Counted from the stretch's first letter, positions 47,080 to 56,078 are shown. The stretch is DNA of 64,000 bases from Flexivirga alba (GCF_042661025.1 NZ_JBHSWH010000001.1:3844001-3908000), one strand, 5' to 3'. Numbers and translations: made by a program. The notes: generated by a model not told the origin, from the letters alone.

Positions 47080-48339
47080 ATGACCGTGACCGCCGACGCA
47101 ACCAGCCTTGAGTCCGGCGTCCGGAGCTACTCCCGGACGTGGCCCGCCACGTTCGAACGCGCACAGGGCAGCTTCCTCTACACACCGGACGACCAGCCGT
47201 ACCTCGACTTCTTCACCGGTGCCGGAGTCATGAACTACGGCCACAACAACCCGATCCTGAAGGACGCGCTTCTGCGCTACCTCACCGAGGACAACATCGT
47301 TCACTCGCTGGACATGCTCACCCCTGCGCGCGAGGACTTCCTCACCACCTTCACCGAGAAGATCCTTCGCCCCCGTGGACTCGACCACACCGTGATGTTC
47401 CCCGGGCCTGGTGGCGCGAATGCTGTGGAGGCGGCACTCAAGCTCGCCCGCAAGATCACCGGACGAGAGTCGATCGTCAACTTCACCAATGCTTTTCACG
47501 GTATGACGCTCGGCGCCCTCGCCGTCACCGGCAACTCGATGAAGCGCGGTGGCGCCGGCATCCCGCTCGTCCACGCGACGCCGATGCCGTATGACGACTA
47601 CTTCGACGGCGACGTGCCCGACTTCGTCTACTTCGAGCGGATGCTCTCCGACAGCGGCTCGGGCCTGAACAAACCGGCCGCCGTGATCGTCGAGACGGTC
47701 CAGGGCGAGGGCGGCGTCAACGCCGCGCGCCGGGAGTGGCTGCGCCAGCTGGCCGATGTCTGCACGAGGCACGAGATCCTGCTGATCGTCGACGACATCC
47801 AGGTCGGCTGCGGCCGCACCGGCGGCTTCTTCAGCTTCGAGGAAGCCGGCATCGTGCCGGACATCATCTGCTTGTCCAAGGCGATCAGCGGCTACGGCCT
47901 GCCGCTCGCGCTGACGCTGCTCCGCCCGGAGCTGGACGTGTGGGAGCCCGGCGAGCACAACGGGACCTTCCGTGGCTTCGCGCCGGCGTTCGTCACCGCG
48001 GCAGAGGCCATCCGCACCTACTGGTCGGACGACACGCTGGAGCAGTCGACTATCACCAAGGGCGCCTTCGTCGAGGCGACGCTGAACAGCATCGTCGCCA
48101 AGCGCCCCGAGGGTGAGCTGACCGCAAAGGGCCGCGGCCTCATTCGCGGCCTGGAATTCGCCGACCCCGACAAGGCCGCCGAGACCTGCCGGAACGCGTT
48201 CGAGTCCGGCCTGCTCGTGGAGACCTCCGGCCCGCGCGACGAGGTCATCAAGCTGCTGCCGCCGCTCACCGTCAGCGAGGACGAGCTCAACGACGGGCTG
48301 ACACTCCTTCGCAACGCAGCAACCGACGCACTGGGCTGA
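47080..48339 (+). CDS. ectB: Diaminobutyrate-2-oxoglutarate aminotransferase
   Basis: A 419-residue class III PLP aminotransferase that makes 2,4-diaminobutyrate from aspartate semialdehyde and glutamate. It has DFFTGAGVMNYGHNNP, the cofactor loop MFPGPGGANAVEAALKLAR, DDIQVGCGRTGGFFSFE and the Schiff-base Lys in CLSKAISGYGLPLAL. ATG 47080 follows GAAGGAA by 6 bases. It lies about 100 bases after ectA. Confidence 0.95.
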   Translation: MTVTADATSLESGVRSYSRTWPATFERAQGSFLYTPDDQPYLDFFTGAGVMNYGHNNPILKDALLRYLTEDNIVHSLDMLTPAREDFLTTFTEKILRPRGLDHTVMFPGPGGANAVEAALKLARKITGRESIVNFTNAFHGMTLGALAVTGNSMKRGGAGIPLVHATPMPYDDYFDGDVPDFVYFERMLSDSGSGLNKPAAVIVETVQGEGGVNAARREWLRQLADVCTRHEILLIVDDIQVGCGRTGGFFSFEEAGIVPDIICLSKAISGYGLPLALTLLRPELDVWEPGEHNGTFRGFAPAFVTAAEAIRTYWSDDTLEQSTITKGAFVEATLNSIVAKRPEGELTAKGRGLIRGLEFADPDKAAETCRNAFESGLLVETSGPRDEVIKLLPPLTVSEDELNDGLTLLRNAATDALG

Positions 48340-48383
48340 TCCGCCAATTCCCATATTCCACACACAGATTCGAGAGGACCCAC

Positions 48384-48776
48384 ATGCTCGTTCGATCACT
48401 CGACGACGTCACCGACACCGATGACGACATCAAGACCGACAACTGGCGCAGCAAGCGCATCATCCTGGCCCGCGAAGGCGTCGGCTTCTCCGTGCACGAG
48501 ACCACGCTGTATGCCGGCACGGTGAACGACTTCTGGTACGCCAACCACATCGAGGCCGTCTTCATCGTCGAGGGTGAGGGCGAGGTCCTCAACAAGGCGA
48601 CCGGCGAACGCCACGAGCTTCGTCCCGGGTCCCTCTACCTGCTCAACGACCATGACAAGCACCAGGTGCTCCCCCGCACCGAGATGCGGACCGTGTGCGT
48701 GTTCAACCCGCCGGTGACCGGCCGCGAGGTGCACGACGAGAACGGCGTCTACCCGCTGGTCCTCGAAGACGCCTGA
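48384..48776 (+). CDS. ectC: L-ectoine synthase
   Basis: A 130-residue cupin that cyclises N-gamma-acetyldiaminobutyrate to ectoine. Blocks include MLVRSLDDVTDTDDDIKTDN, FSVHETTLYAGTVNDFWYAN, EAVFIVEGEGEVLNKATG with the metal-binding residues, and YLLNDHDKHQVLP. Start ATG follows GAGAGGA. No ectD hydroxylase follows, so the cluster predicts ectoine rather than hydroxyectoine unless ectD lies elsewhere. Confidence 0.95.
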   Translation: MLVRSLDDVTDTDDDIKTDNWRSKRIILAREGVGFSVHETTLYAGTVNDFWYANHIEAVFIVEGEGEVLNKATGERHELRPGSLYLLNDHDKHQVLPRTEMRTVCVFNPPVTGREVHDENGVYPLVLEDA

Positions 48777-48855
48777 CCCCCCTGACGACGGCCGCGCCAT
48801 ACCTCTCCCTCTGGCGCGGCCGTCGCTGCACTTCGCCACGCGTTAGGTTTCAGCG

Positions 48856-49410
48856 GTGACACAGACGCCGTCCAGCACACATGTGCAGCGCATCGCGGCG
48901 GCTGCACGCGCCGTCGCCGGCGATCCGATCATCATCGCGATCGATGGGCGCAGCGGGTCAGGCAAGACCAGTCTGGCCGGCGTAGTGGCCGCCGCGCTGA
49001 GGGACGCGACCGTCGTGCATTTGGACGACATCTACCCCGGTTGGGATGGCCTGGCCGCCACACCACCGTTGCTCGTGGCGCAGGTTCTGGAAGCGGCGCG
49101 CCGCGGCGAGGCAGCAGCATTTCGCCGATTCGACTGGGAGCGAGGCACATTCACCGACTCAGTCGCCGTGCCCCGCACGTCTTACCTGATCGTCGAAGGC
49201 GTCGGCAGCAGTGTCGGTATGGCGCGCCGGTATGCCGACGTCCGCGTCTGGCTCGAGGCCGAGCCCGCCATACGCAAGAGTCGTGGCTTGGCACGCGACG
49301 GCGACGCGTACGCCCCGCACTGGCAGCGCTGGGCGGACCAGGAGGATGCGGTCTTCGGCACCGACCACACCGCCGAGCACGCCCATCTCGTGCTGCGCAC
49401 CGACGGCTGA
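48856..49410 (+). CDS. P-loop kinase of the uridine-kinase-like type
   Basis: A 184-residue ATP-binding protein with Walker A AIDGRSGSGKTSLAG, a Walker-B-like VVHLDDIYPGWDGL with metal-binding Asp pair, and LIVEGVGSSVG. The layout fits small nucleoside/uridine-kinase-like proteins of actinobacteria, but the substrate is undetermined. Starts at GTG 48856, 79 bases after ectC, and converges on the vapC-type gene with a 10-base gap. Confidence 0.75.
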   Translation: MTQTPSSTHVQRIAAAARAVAGDPIIIAIDGRSGSGKTSLAGVVAAALRDATVVHLDDIYPGWDGLAATPPLLVAQVLEAARRGEAAAFRRFDWERGTFTDSVAVPRTSYLIVEGVGSSVGMARRYADVRVWLEAEPAIRKSRGLARDGDAYAPHWQRWADQEDAVFGTDHTAEHAHLVLRTDG

Positions 49411-49420
49411 ACGCACTTGC

Positions 49421-49846
49421 CTACGTGGTGCTGACCCACTGCCATGGGTTCACCAGACTGACACCAGTTCCGTCGAAGTCGCGTGTGTTCCGGGTGGCCA
49501 GGGTGGCTTTGGCCGATGCGCAGATCGCCGCGATCTGCGCATCGGCGGTGGTTATGGGGCGACCAGCCCTCTCACGATCGGCAACAATCCGCCCATAGCG
49601 ATGCCCGGCGGGGGCGTCGAACGGCAGGATCAACTCACCAAAATCAGCGAACACTTCAGCGGCTACCGCTGCCAATCGCTCCTTGCGGCGACCGGCGGGC
49701 AACCGAGCAATGCCATGCTCGACCTCAGCGACCGTGATCGCCGTGGTGTGGAGCCGGCCGACCCGGCCGACCCACTCCATCACCGCCAAGTCTGGTTCCA
49801 GACGCATCATCTCCGAGACGACATTGGTGTCGATGACGACGATCAC
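49421..49846 (-). CDS. vapC: PIN-domain toxin of a VapBC/FitAB-type system
   Basis: A 141-residue predicted ribonuclease. The acidic PIN residues appear at the start (IVVIDTNVVSEMM), at TVAEVEHGIARLP and at TTADAQIAAICASA, with the terminal ATRNTRDFDGTGV strand. It overlaps its antitoxin by 4 bases (ATGA), the standard toxin-antitoxin arrangement. FitB-like features (PAGRRKERL helix) are visible. RNA target unknown. Confidence 0.9.
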   Translation of the reverse strand: MIVVIDTNVVSEMMRLEPDLAVMEWVGRVGRLHTTAITVAEVEHGIARLPAGRRKERLAAVAAEVFADFGELILPFDAPAGHRYGRIVADRERAGRPITTADAQIAAICASAKATLATRNTRDFDGTGVSLVNPWQWVSTT

Positions 49847-50103
49847 GACAGGTCTTGCAGATCAGCCGGTCGAGGCAGGTCCGTCCGGGACGGAATCTGC
49901 ACCTCGGCACCCTCGACTTCCGCGAAGCGCTGTCGGATTGCCTGGGCGAGATTGAGGCGCTCGTCGTCCACCTCGACTGCTCCCGTCAGGATCGCGCGGA
50001 CTTCGGCCTCCATCGACCGACCGTGACGTGCAGCCCGAATCTTCAAACGAGCCGTCACCGACTCGTCCAAGTCGCGCACGCTGATCGCTGCCACGATCAC
50101 CAC
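49843..50103 (-). CDS. vapB: Ribbon-helix-helix antitoxin (FitA/VapB-type)
   Basis: An 86-residue DNA-binding antitoxin. The N-terminal ribbon and helices are ISVRDLDESVTARLKIRAA and HGRSMEAEVRAIL, the FitA-like Arc/MetJ fold; the C-terminal half (QAIRQRFAEVEGAEVQ onward) should wrap the toxin active site. It would repress its own promoter, located in the 42 bases upstream at 50104-50145. Starts before ISVRD include GTG 50103 and GTG 50097; the first is used here. Confidence 0.85.
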   Translation of the reverse strand: MVIVAAISVRDLDESVTARLKIRAARHGRSMEAEVRAILTGAVEVDDERLNLAQAIRQRFAEVEGAEVQIPSRTDLPRPADLQDLS

Positions 50104-50145
50104 CTCCTGCCATCAATGCTAGCAAACGGCGAAAGGCAACGTCTC

Positions 50146-50619
50146 TCAGTCGTTGTCGCCGCGCCGGTTGTTGGCCTCGACGAGCGCGGCAAGGCGCCGA
50201 GCCTCGGCCGTGGCGGATGCCCCGTCCGAGCGCTGGACGGCCATCACCGCCAACGTTTCGGTGTCGCTGAGTTCCAGAACCAGCCACGGCGCACCGCCGC
50301 CGAACTGCACGTTGACGATCTCGGCCCACTCGATGTCGCGGGACACGATGAGGTTCCGGACATGCAGCCCCTGCGGACTCGGCGTCGCACGCACCAGCGC
50401 AAAGCGGAGCAGGAACGCAGCAACCGCAACACCGAAGACGAGCAGGGCCGCCGAATCGGGGGTGTTCCACCCGGTCACGCCGCCGTGCGGAATGGTGAAG
50501 GCCACGATCGCAAACACCACAACGATGGCAATCGCCGCCACGATGCTGACGATTCGCGACCGGCGCGGGCGAAACGTCGCGTAGGCGGCCTCGGAGTGCT
50601 CGGTCATCTGCGCCGTCAC
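50146..50619 (-). CDS. PH-domain-like membrane protein downstream of hisG
   Basis: A 157-residue protein with two membrane segments (about 24-46 and 58-77) followed by a soluble bacterial PH-type domain (LHVRNLIVSRDIEWAEIVNV, PWLVLELSDTETLAVMAVQ). GTG 50619 makes a GTGA overlap with the hisG stop and is preferred over ATG 50607. The gene is regularly the last of actinobacterial rib/hisEG clusters. Function unknown. Confidence 0.8.
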   Translation of the reverse strand: MTAQMTEHSEAAYATFRPRRSRIVSIVAAIAIVVVFAIVAFTIPHGGVTGWNTPDSAALLVFGVAVAAFLLRFALVRATPSPQGLHVRNLIVSRDIEWAEIVNVQFGGGAPWLVLELSDTETLAVMAVQRSDGASATAEARRLAALVEANNRRGDND

Positions 50620-51479
50620 AACCGGCAGGCTGCGATCTCGGTGACCAGGATGGCGCGCGCGCCGATCTCGTAGAGCCCGTCCATCACCGCATTGGTCGCC
50701 GTGCGCGGCACCATCGAGCGGACGGCGACAAACCCCTCGCGGTGCAGCGGCGAAACGGTCGGCGACTCGAGCCCGGGCGTCAGCGCGCACGCCTGCTCCA
50801 CCAGCTCGACGCGTATGTCGTAATCCATCATCACGTACCGGCTCGCCGTGAGGACGCCCTGCAGGCGGCGCACCAACACGTCCACCGAAGGGTTGCTCTC
50901 CGGACGCTCCTGCGGTCGGATCAGGACCGCCTCACTCTGCAGGATCGGCTCACCGAAGACCTCGAGTCCTGCGTTGCGAAGTGTCGTGCCGGTCTCCACC
51001 ACGTCGGCAATCACGTCGGCCACGCCAAGCGTCACCGCAGTCTCGACGGCACCGTCCAGCCGGACGACCGATGCCTCAACACCGTTGTCCGCCAAGTTCT
51101 TTCGGACCAGACCCGGGAAGCTGGTCGCGACCCGTGTCCCCTGCAGATCGGCCACTGAGGACGCTTTGCCCGGTCGTGCCGCATAGCGGAAGGTCGACGC
51201 ACCGAAGCCGAGCTGCATGACCTCCACGGCCGGAGCCTCCGAGTCCAGCAGCAGGTCGCGGCCGGTGATGCCGACCTCGAGGTGACCGCGACCGACATAC
51301 ACGGCGATGTCCCGCGGGCGTAGGTAGAACAGCTCGATGTGCTGCTCGGCGTCGATGACGACGAGTTCCTTGGACTCGCGGCGCACCCGGTAACCGGCTT
51401 CGCGCATCAGGCGGGCGCTCTCCTCGGCCAGCGCGCCCTTGTTGGGCATGGCGACCCGCAGCGTCTCAGAGGTGGGCAT
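50616..51479 (-). CDS. hisG: ATP phosphoribosyltransferase, long form
   Basis: First enzyme of histidine synthesis, 287 residues. The catalytic part has LRVAMPNKGALAEESARLM, GITGRDLLLDS and the PRPP loop ADVIADVVETGTTLRNAGL. The C-terminal about 75 residues form the regulatory domain of the long-form enzyme (MMDYDIRVELVEQACALTPG), which binds histidine, so no HisZ is needed. Start overlaps hisE by 14 bases. Confidence 0.95.
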   Translation of the reverse strand: MPTSETLRVAMPNKGALAEESARLMREAGYRVRRESKELVVIDAEQHIELFYLRPRDIAVYVGRGHLEVGITGRDLLLDSEAPAVEVMQLGFGASTFRYAARPGKASSVADLQGTRVATSFPGLVRKNLADNGVEASVVRLDGAVETAVTLGVADVIADVVETGTTLRNAGLEVFGEPILQSEAVLIRPQERPESNPSVDVLVRRLQGVLTASRYVMMDYDIRVELVEQACALTPGLESPTVSPLHREGFVAVRSMVPRTATNAVMDGLYEIGARAILVTEIAACRL

Positions 51480-51729
51480 AGACGTCCTCCAGTGAAATGT
51501 CCTGAGCGACCATCAGCACCTGCAGGTGGTAGAGCAGCTGGCTGATCTCCTCGGCCGTGCGCTGCTCGCCCTCATACTCCGCGGCCATCCAGACCTCGGC
51601 GGCTTCCTCGACGATCTTCTTGCCGATGAAATGCACGCCGGCGTCGAGTTCGCGCACGGTGCCGGAGTCGGCCGGCCGGTCCTTGGCTTTGGCAGTCAGC
51701 TCAGCATGCAGCTGCTCGAACGTCTTCAC
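51466..51729 (-). CDS. hisE: Phosphoribosyl-ATP pyrophosphatase
   Basis: An 87-residue all-alpha MazG-like enzyme removing pyrophosphate from PR-ATP. KTFEQLHAELTAKA, FIGKKIVEEAAEVWMAAEYE with the acidic metal ligands and EISQLLYHLQVLMVA are present. GTG 51729 gives the usual short protein; the open frame to 51852 lacks homology. It is coupled to hisG. Confidence 0.93.
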   Translation of the reverse strand: MKTFEQLHAELTAKAKDRPADSGTVRELDAGVHFIGKKIVEEAAEVWMAAEYEGEQRTAEEISQLLYHLQVLMVAQDISLEDVYAHL

Positions 51730-51823
51730 ACCGGCCAAGGCTAATTGCACCTCGCGAGGTATGACGCACCCGGCCACACTGTGGGCCGCGGTCGTATGGC
51801 GGGAGTCGCACCGTCGCCGGTAG

Positions 51824-52315
51824 TCATCCCTGCTGTACCGCCGACTGCTCAACGTCGCGCAGCGTCACAGCTGTAGCCACGGCAGCGGTCGCCGCCTCGT
51901 GTCCCTTGTCCTCGTTCGAGCCATCCAAACCGGCCCGATCCAGCGCCTGTTGTTCGTTGTCACACGTCAACACACCGAAACCGACCGGGACACCGGTCCG
52001 CACGCTCACGTCGGTGATGCCGGTGGTCGCGGCAGAGCAGACGTACTCGAAATGCGGTGTGCCACCACGGATCACCACTCCGAGAGCCACCAGCGCGTCA
52101 TACGACGGTGCCAGCCGCGCGCACGCCACGGTCAACTCGAACGTCCCCGGAACACGCACGACCGTCACGTCAGTCACGCCGCAGTCCTGCAGGCCACGTC
52201 GCGCACCGTCGAGCAGACCGTCCATCACCTGCTCGTGCCAGGACGCCGCAACGACTGCCACCCGCAGGCCTGCGCCGTCAACGACCACGCTCTCCGGCGC
52301 ACCGTGGCCGCTCAT
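51824..52315 (-). CDS. ribH: 6,7-dimethyl-8-ribityllumazine synthase
   Basis: A 163-residue subunit condensing the ribityl-pyrimidine with 3,4-dihydroxy-2-butanone 4-phosphate. Blocks: VAVVAASWHEQVMDGLLDGA, VVRVPGTFELTVACARL, ALGVVIRGGTPHFEYVC with catalytic His and PVGFGVLTCDNEQQAL. The start overlaps the ribBA stop (ATGA). Length is family-standard. Confidence 0.95.
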   Translation of the reverse strand: MSGHGAPESVVVDGAGLRVAVVAASWHEQVMDGLLDGARRGLQDCGVTDVTVVRVPGTFELTVACARLAPSYDALVALGVVIRGGTPHFEYVCSAATTGITDVSVRTGVPVGFGVLTCDNEQQALDRAGLDGSNEDKGHEAATAAVATAVTLRDVEQSAVQQG

Positions 52316-53504
52316 GCGCTTTCTCCGAGACGGTGACCGAGGCGAACCCGTTTGGTCTCGAGGTAGCGGCTGTTGTTGACCGTGCGATCGGTGATCAGCG
52401 GCACCGTCTCGATGGTGAGGCCGGCGTCACGCAACTGAGTCTCCTTCTCAGGATTGTTGGTCAGTAGGCGCATCGACTCGATGCCCAGGTCGCGCAGGAT
52501 CGCAGCGGCAGCTCCGAACTCGCGGTCGTCGACCGGCAGTCCGAGGGCGGTTTGCGCGTCGACCGTGTCGAGCCCCTGGTCCTGCAGCGCGTAGGCCCGC
52601 AGCTTGTCCAGCAGACCGACCCCGCGGCCCTCGTGGCCACGCAGGTAGACGACGACACCGCCCTCGGCAGCGACGCGGCGCATCGACTCAGCAAGCTGCG
52701 GGCCGCAATCGCACCTCGTCGAACCGAACGTGTCACCGGTGAGACACTCCGAATGCACTCGCACCAGCGGGGATTCAGCCGGTATGCCGAGAGGTGACAC
52801 CAGGGCGACGTGGTCGGCTCCGGTGAGCAGATCGGCATACCCGATGGTGTCGAACGTGCCGAACGCAGTGGGCAGCGTCGTGCGCGCACGCGCCTCAACC
52901 CGGTCATGCAACCGGCGCCACGCGATCAGATCCGCGATGGTCACGACTATCAGCCCCTCGCGCTGGGCGAACGCCTCTGCGTCCTCCAACCGCATCATCG
53001 AACCGTCGTCGTGCACGATCTCGACGATCGCGCCGACGGACGCACAACCGGCAAGCCGGGCCAGGTCGACCGCGGCCTCCGTGTGACCGGGACGCTCGAG
53101 CACGCCCCGGTCGCGCGCCCGCAGGGGAAGACGTGACCAGGGCGAGTGAATGCCTCCGGTGTCGCCGACGGGTTTGCCAGCAGGGAGATGGTCTGCGCGC
53201 GCTCGGCCGCGCTGATGCCGGTCGTCATACCCATCGCGTCCACGGACACGGTGTATGCCGTGCCCTTCGGGTCCTGGTTGTGCACCACCATCGGCGGCAG
53301 TCCGAGACGATCAGCGACAGCGTCGGGCATCGGCGTGCAGATGACGCCCGAGCCGTGCCGGATAGCCCAGCCGACCCAGTGCTCGTCGGCATGTTGGGCC
53401 GCCATCACGAGGTCGACCTCGTTCTCGCGGTCGGCATCGTCGGCAACGAGCACCGGCCTGCCGGCGGCGATTTCGGACAGCGCCGCATCAATGGTGCTGA
53501 TCAT
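52312..53504 (-). CDS. ribBA: Bifunctional DHBP synthase / GTP cyclohydrolase II (frameshifted at 53124-53127)
   Basis: The N-terminal domain makes 3,4-dihydroxy-2-butanone 4-phosphate (DDADRENEVDLVMAAQHA, SGVICTPMPDAVADRL). The C-terminal domain opens GTP, with Zn ligands in SECLTGDTFGSTRCDCGPQL and EGRGVGLLDKLRAYALQD. The frame breaks after RPGHVFP; one extra G in GGGG at 53124-53127 gives VFPLRARDRGVLERPGHTEAAV and a fused protein of about 397 residues. Start ATG overlaps the transporter stop by 4 bases. Confidence 0.93.
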
Positions 53505-54205
53505 GACGACACCAACTCCTCACTGAGATAGGCCCCGCGGTCCGTCTTGCGACTCACCCGGAGCCACACGATGAATCCCCAGATCACGAAGGCCGCATAG
53601 ATCGCGTAGAGCGCGGCCGACGGGTAGTACTTGAAATGAATGAGTTCTGGCACGCCAACCAGGTCGACCGCGATCCAGGCGAGCCAGAAGTCGTTCCAGC
53701 CGCGCGCCATCGCGTAGGTCGCGACGATCGAGCCGACAAATATCCAGGCATCGGCCCAGTAGTACCAGCTCGGAGCCGGCCAGCCAACACCGATGACGCG
53801 AGAGATCCACTGCACGAAAACGACTGCGACCACGACAAATCCGAGACTCAGCAAGCGTTGGCGCCCCGTCGCCCAGTGCGGCTGCACCGCTGGGACGTGC
53901 GAGCCCTTACCCGCCCGGTTGCGCTGCCAGAGCCACCACCCGTAGATCGAGGTGATGATGAAGAAGACCTGCCGTCCCGCCTGTCCGAACAGCACCTGTC
54001 CGCCGTGCGCGGTGAAGCCCAGTGCGAAGAAGACCGTGAAGAGCAGCGCGTTGCCGACGATGCCGATCGGCCAGGCCCACACCTGACGGCGCATTCCGCC
54101 GATCGCGGACGCCAACCCGAAGAGGTTGCCGATGATTTCGCGCCAGGTGATGCCGTGCCCGCCGATGGTGATCGACGCGTCATACAGATGCTCGAAGAAG
54201 TTCAC
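53501..54205 (-). CDS. ribM: PnuC-family transporter, probably the riboflavin transporter RibM
   Basis: A 234-residue protein with about seven membrane segments of the PnuC fold (TWREIIGNLFGLASAIGGM, VWAWPIGIVGNALLFTVFF, YGWWLWQRN, SWYYWADAWIFVGSIVATYA, WLAWIAVDLVGVPEL). Family members carry nicotinamide riboside, thiamine or riboflavin. Placement inside a riboswitch-controlled rib operon between ribE and ribBA, with ATGA couplings on both sides, points to facilitated riboflavin uptake as for RibM of other actinobacteria. Confidence 0.82.
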   Translation of the reverse strand: MNFFEHLYDASITIGGHGITWREIIGNLFGLASAIGGMRRQVWAWPIGIVGNALLFTVFFALGFTAHGGQVLFGQAGRQVFFIITSIYGWWLWQRNRAGKGSHVPAVQPHWATGRQRLLSLGFVVVAVVFVQWISRVIGVGWPAPSWYYWADAWIFVGSIVATYAMARGWNDFWLAWIAVDLVGVPELIHFKYYPSAALYAIYAAFVIWGFIVWLRVSRKTDRGAYLSEELVSS

Positions 54206-54816
54206 TTCGAGTCCGCCTGTCCCGTGGAGCGCAGTCCGACCATCCGCTCGACGTACTTGGCCAGCACGTCCACCTCGAGGTTGACCGACTCACCGATCTG
54301 CCGGGCACCGAGGGTGGTGAGCGCGAGCGTGGTGGGGATCAGACAGACCGAGAACTCATCGCTCCCGACGGATGCCACCGTGAGGGACACCCCGTCCAAC
54401 GCAACCGATCCCTTCTCCGCCACGTATGGCGCCAGCGCTTCCGGCAGCGAGAAGGTCACCTCGGTCCAGTGCTCGTGCTCGGCCCGGCGCAGCAGCTGTA
54501 TGACGCCGTCGACGTGCCCCTGCACGATGTGGCCGTCCAGTCGCCCGTCGGCCCGCACCGCACGCTCCAGATTGACCGGGCTGCCCGGCTGCAGTGCTCC
54601 GAGGCTGCTGCGATCCAGCGTCTCGGCCATCACATCGACGGTGAAACTCGTCGGTGAGTGATCGACGACGGTGAGGCAGACGCCGTTGACCGCGATCGAC
54701 GCACCGTGCTGTACGTCGGCCACGACGGCTTGCGCGGCAATCGACAAGGTCGCCGAATCTCCTTGCCGGACAAGCTCTTGCGCGTGGCCGAGCTCCTCGA
54801 TGATGCCAGTGAACAC
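54202..54816 (-). CDS. ribE: Riboflavin synthase alpha chain
   Basis: A 204-residue enzyme dismutating two lumazines to riboflavin. The two internally repeated lumazine-binding barrels show SIAVNGVCLTVVD with the catalytic region and SVALDGVSLTVAS, plus GHIVQGHVDGV. It begins FTGIIEELG at GTG 54816, one base after the ribD stop. C terminus normal. Confidence 0.94.
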   Translation of the reverse strand: MFTGIIEELGHAQELVRQGDSATLSIAAQAVVADVQHGASIAVNGVCLTVVDHSPTSFTVDVMAETLDRSSLGALQPGSPVNLERAVRADGRLDGHIVQGHVDGVIQLLRRAEHEHWTEVTFSLPEALAPYVAEKGSVALDGVSLTVASVGSDEFSVCLIPTTLALTTLGARQIGESVNLEVDVLAKYVERMVGLRSTGQADSK

Positions 54817-54817
54817 G

Positions 54818-55834
54818 TCACTTCCTCCGATAGATGAGTCTGACGTCGTCCGCGAGACGCGTGACGTCGTGCAAGGTCCAGCGGGTGGCGTCGGACAGCG
54901 TCTCGACACCCAGCGGGCCGACGGCGGAGCTGCCGGCACCGAGCAGGAGAGGGGCCAGGTAGACGACGATCTCGTCGACCAGCCCGGCGGCACAGAAGGC
55001 AGCTCCGAGGGTGCTGCCACCCTCCAGCAGCACGGTGCGAATGCCACGACTGTGCAGCTCCTTCGTCACCGCAGCCAGGTCGTGGGTGCGCAGCTGCAGG
55101 CTTTCCGCCGCGTCGTCGAACAGCCGGGCGCTGATCGGCAGGTCACGTTCGCCGACCACGACCCGCAGCGGCTGAGGGCCGGTGACGGCACCGTCCGCGG
55201 ACCGCGCCGTCAACTGCGGGTCATCGGTCAGCGCGGTGCCGGTGCCGACGACGATCGCACCGACCCGTCGGCGCAGGTCGTGCACGTCGGCCCGCGACAG
55301 CTCGTTGCTGATCCACTGACTGGTGCCGTCTGCGGCAGCCGACCGGCCGTCGACCGTCATGGCGAATTTCCAGGTGACCCACGGCTTTTCGTGGAGGACG
55401 GCATACGTCCAGAGCTCGTTGAGCGCGGCGGCTTCGTCGGCGAGGACACCGCCCCGAACATCGATGCCGCGGGTCTGCAGCACCTCGCCGCCACCACGCG
55501 CGATCGGGTTCGGGTCACTCTGCCCGTAGACGACCCGGCTCACGCCGGCCTCAGTCAGTGCGTCGACGCACGGTCCGGTGCGGCCGGTGTGGGCGCAGGG
55601 TTCGAGAGTGACGTATGCCGTCGCGCCGCGCGCCCGGTCACCGGCTTCGGTGAGGGCAGCCACTTCGGCGTGCGGGGTGCCTGCGCCGGCGTGCCAGCCG
55701 CGCCCGACCACCTCTCCGTCCCGCACCAGCACACAGCCGACACGAGGATTGGGATCGACAAGTGGGCCGCGTGCCGCCAGCTCAAGGGCAGCGCGCATCG
55801 GCTGTTCGAAGGTTTCGGTGTGCATCTGGGCCAC
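54818..55834 (-). CDS. ribD: Bifunctional riboflavin deaminase/reductase
   Basis: The N-terminal deaminase has zinc ligands in GTPHAEVAAL and LEPCAHTGRTGPCVDAL. The C-terminal reductase has KFAMTVDGRSA, SNELSRADVHDLRRRVGAIVVG (only partly quoted as the region around 165-190) and VLLEGGSTLGAAFCAAGLVDE. At 338 residues it is normal. GTG 55834 has GAGG five bases upstream; ATG 55825 is alternative. First gene after the FMN riboswitch. Confidence 0.93.
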   Translation of the reverse strand: MAQMHTETFEQPMRAALELAARGPLVDPNPRVGCVLVRDGEVVGRGWHAGAGTPHAEVAALTEAGDRARGATAYVTLEPCAHTGRTGPCVDALTEAGVSRVVYGQSDPNPIARGGGEVLQTRGIDVRGGVLADEAAALNELWTYAVLHEKPWVTWKFAMTVDGRSAAADGTSQWISNELSRADVHDLRRRVGAIVVGTGTALTDDPQLTARSADGAVTGPQPLRVVVGERDLPISARLFDDAAESLQLRTHDLAAVTKELHSRGIRTVLLEGGSTLGAAFCAAGLVDEIVVYLAPLLLGAGSSAVGPLGVETLSDATRWTLHDVTRLADDVRLIYRRK

Positions 55835-55953
55835 CGCCTCGCCACTCCTTCCCGGTCCGGTCTCACCGGCTCCGGGGGTGACGAGCGGTCGCGCGAACCG
55901 TCCGCAAAAGCGGGCGATTGCGTCGCCGCAGGGTACGCCAACAGGCGCATCCT

Positions 55954-56078
55954 CGTGCTGCCTCCCATCCGGACTTTAACCGTCGGTCCTGGAGTTCCAC
56001 CAGGTCAACCGGCTGCCACTGGCAGTCGGGTCGCGGACTATAACCGCCGGCTCGGAATTTCACCGACCCCGGAGCACG
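55954..56078 (-). promoter_or_regulatory. FMN riboswitch (RFN element)
   Basis: The minus strand has the RFN signature blocks in order: CGTGCT closing stem, GGGGTCGGTGAAATTCCG, CCGGCGGTTATAGTCCGCGA, GGTGGAACTCCAGGACCGAC, GGTTAAAGTCCGGATGGGAG and AGCACG. The closing stem pairs 56073-56078 with 55954-55959. It lies 119 bases upstream of ribD, in the 305-base gap between rpe and ribD. The rest of the leader (55835-55953) holds no gene; no T-rich terminator is seen, so control may act on translation. Confidence 0.95.

Noticed and set aside
55555..55950. Small open frame starting ATG 55950 right after the FMN riboswitch
   Set aside because: It has GAGG upstream but runs into ribD in another frame and has no conserved features. 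A leader peptide is possible but unsupported.
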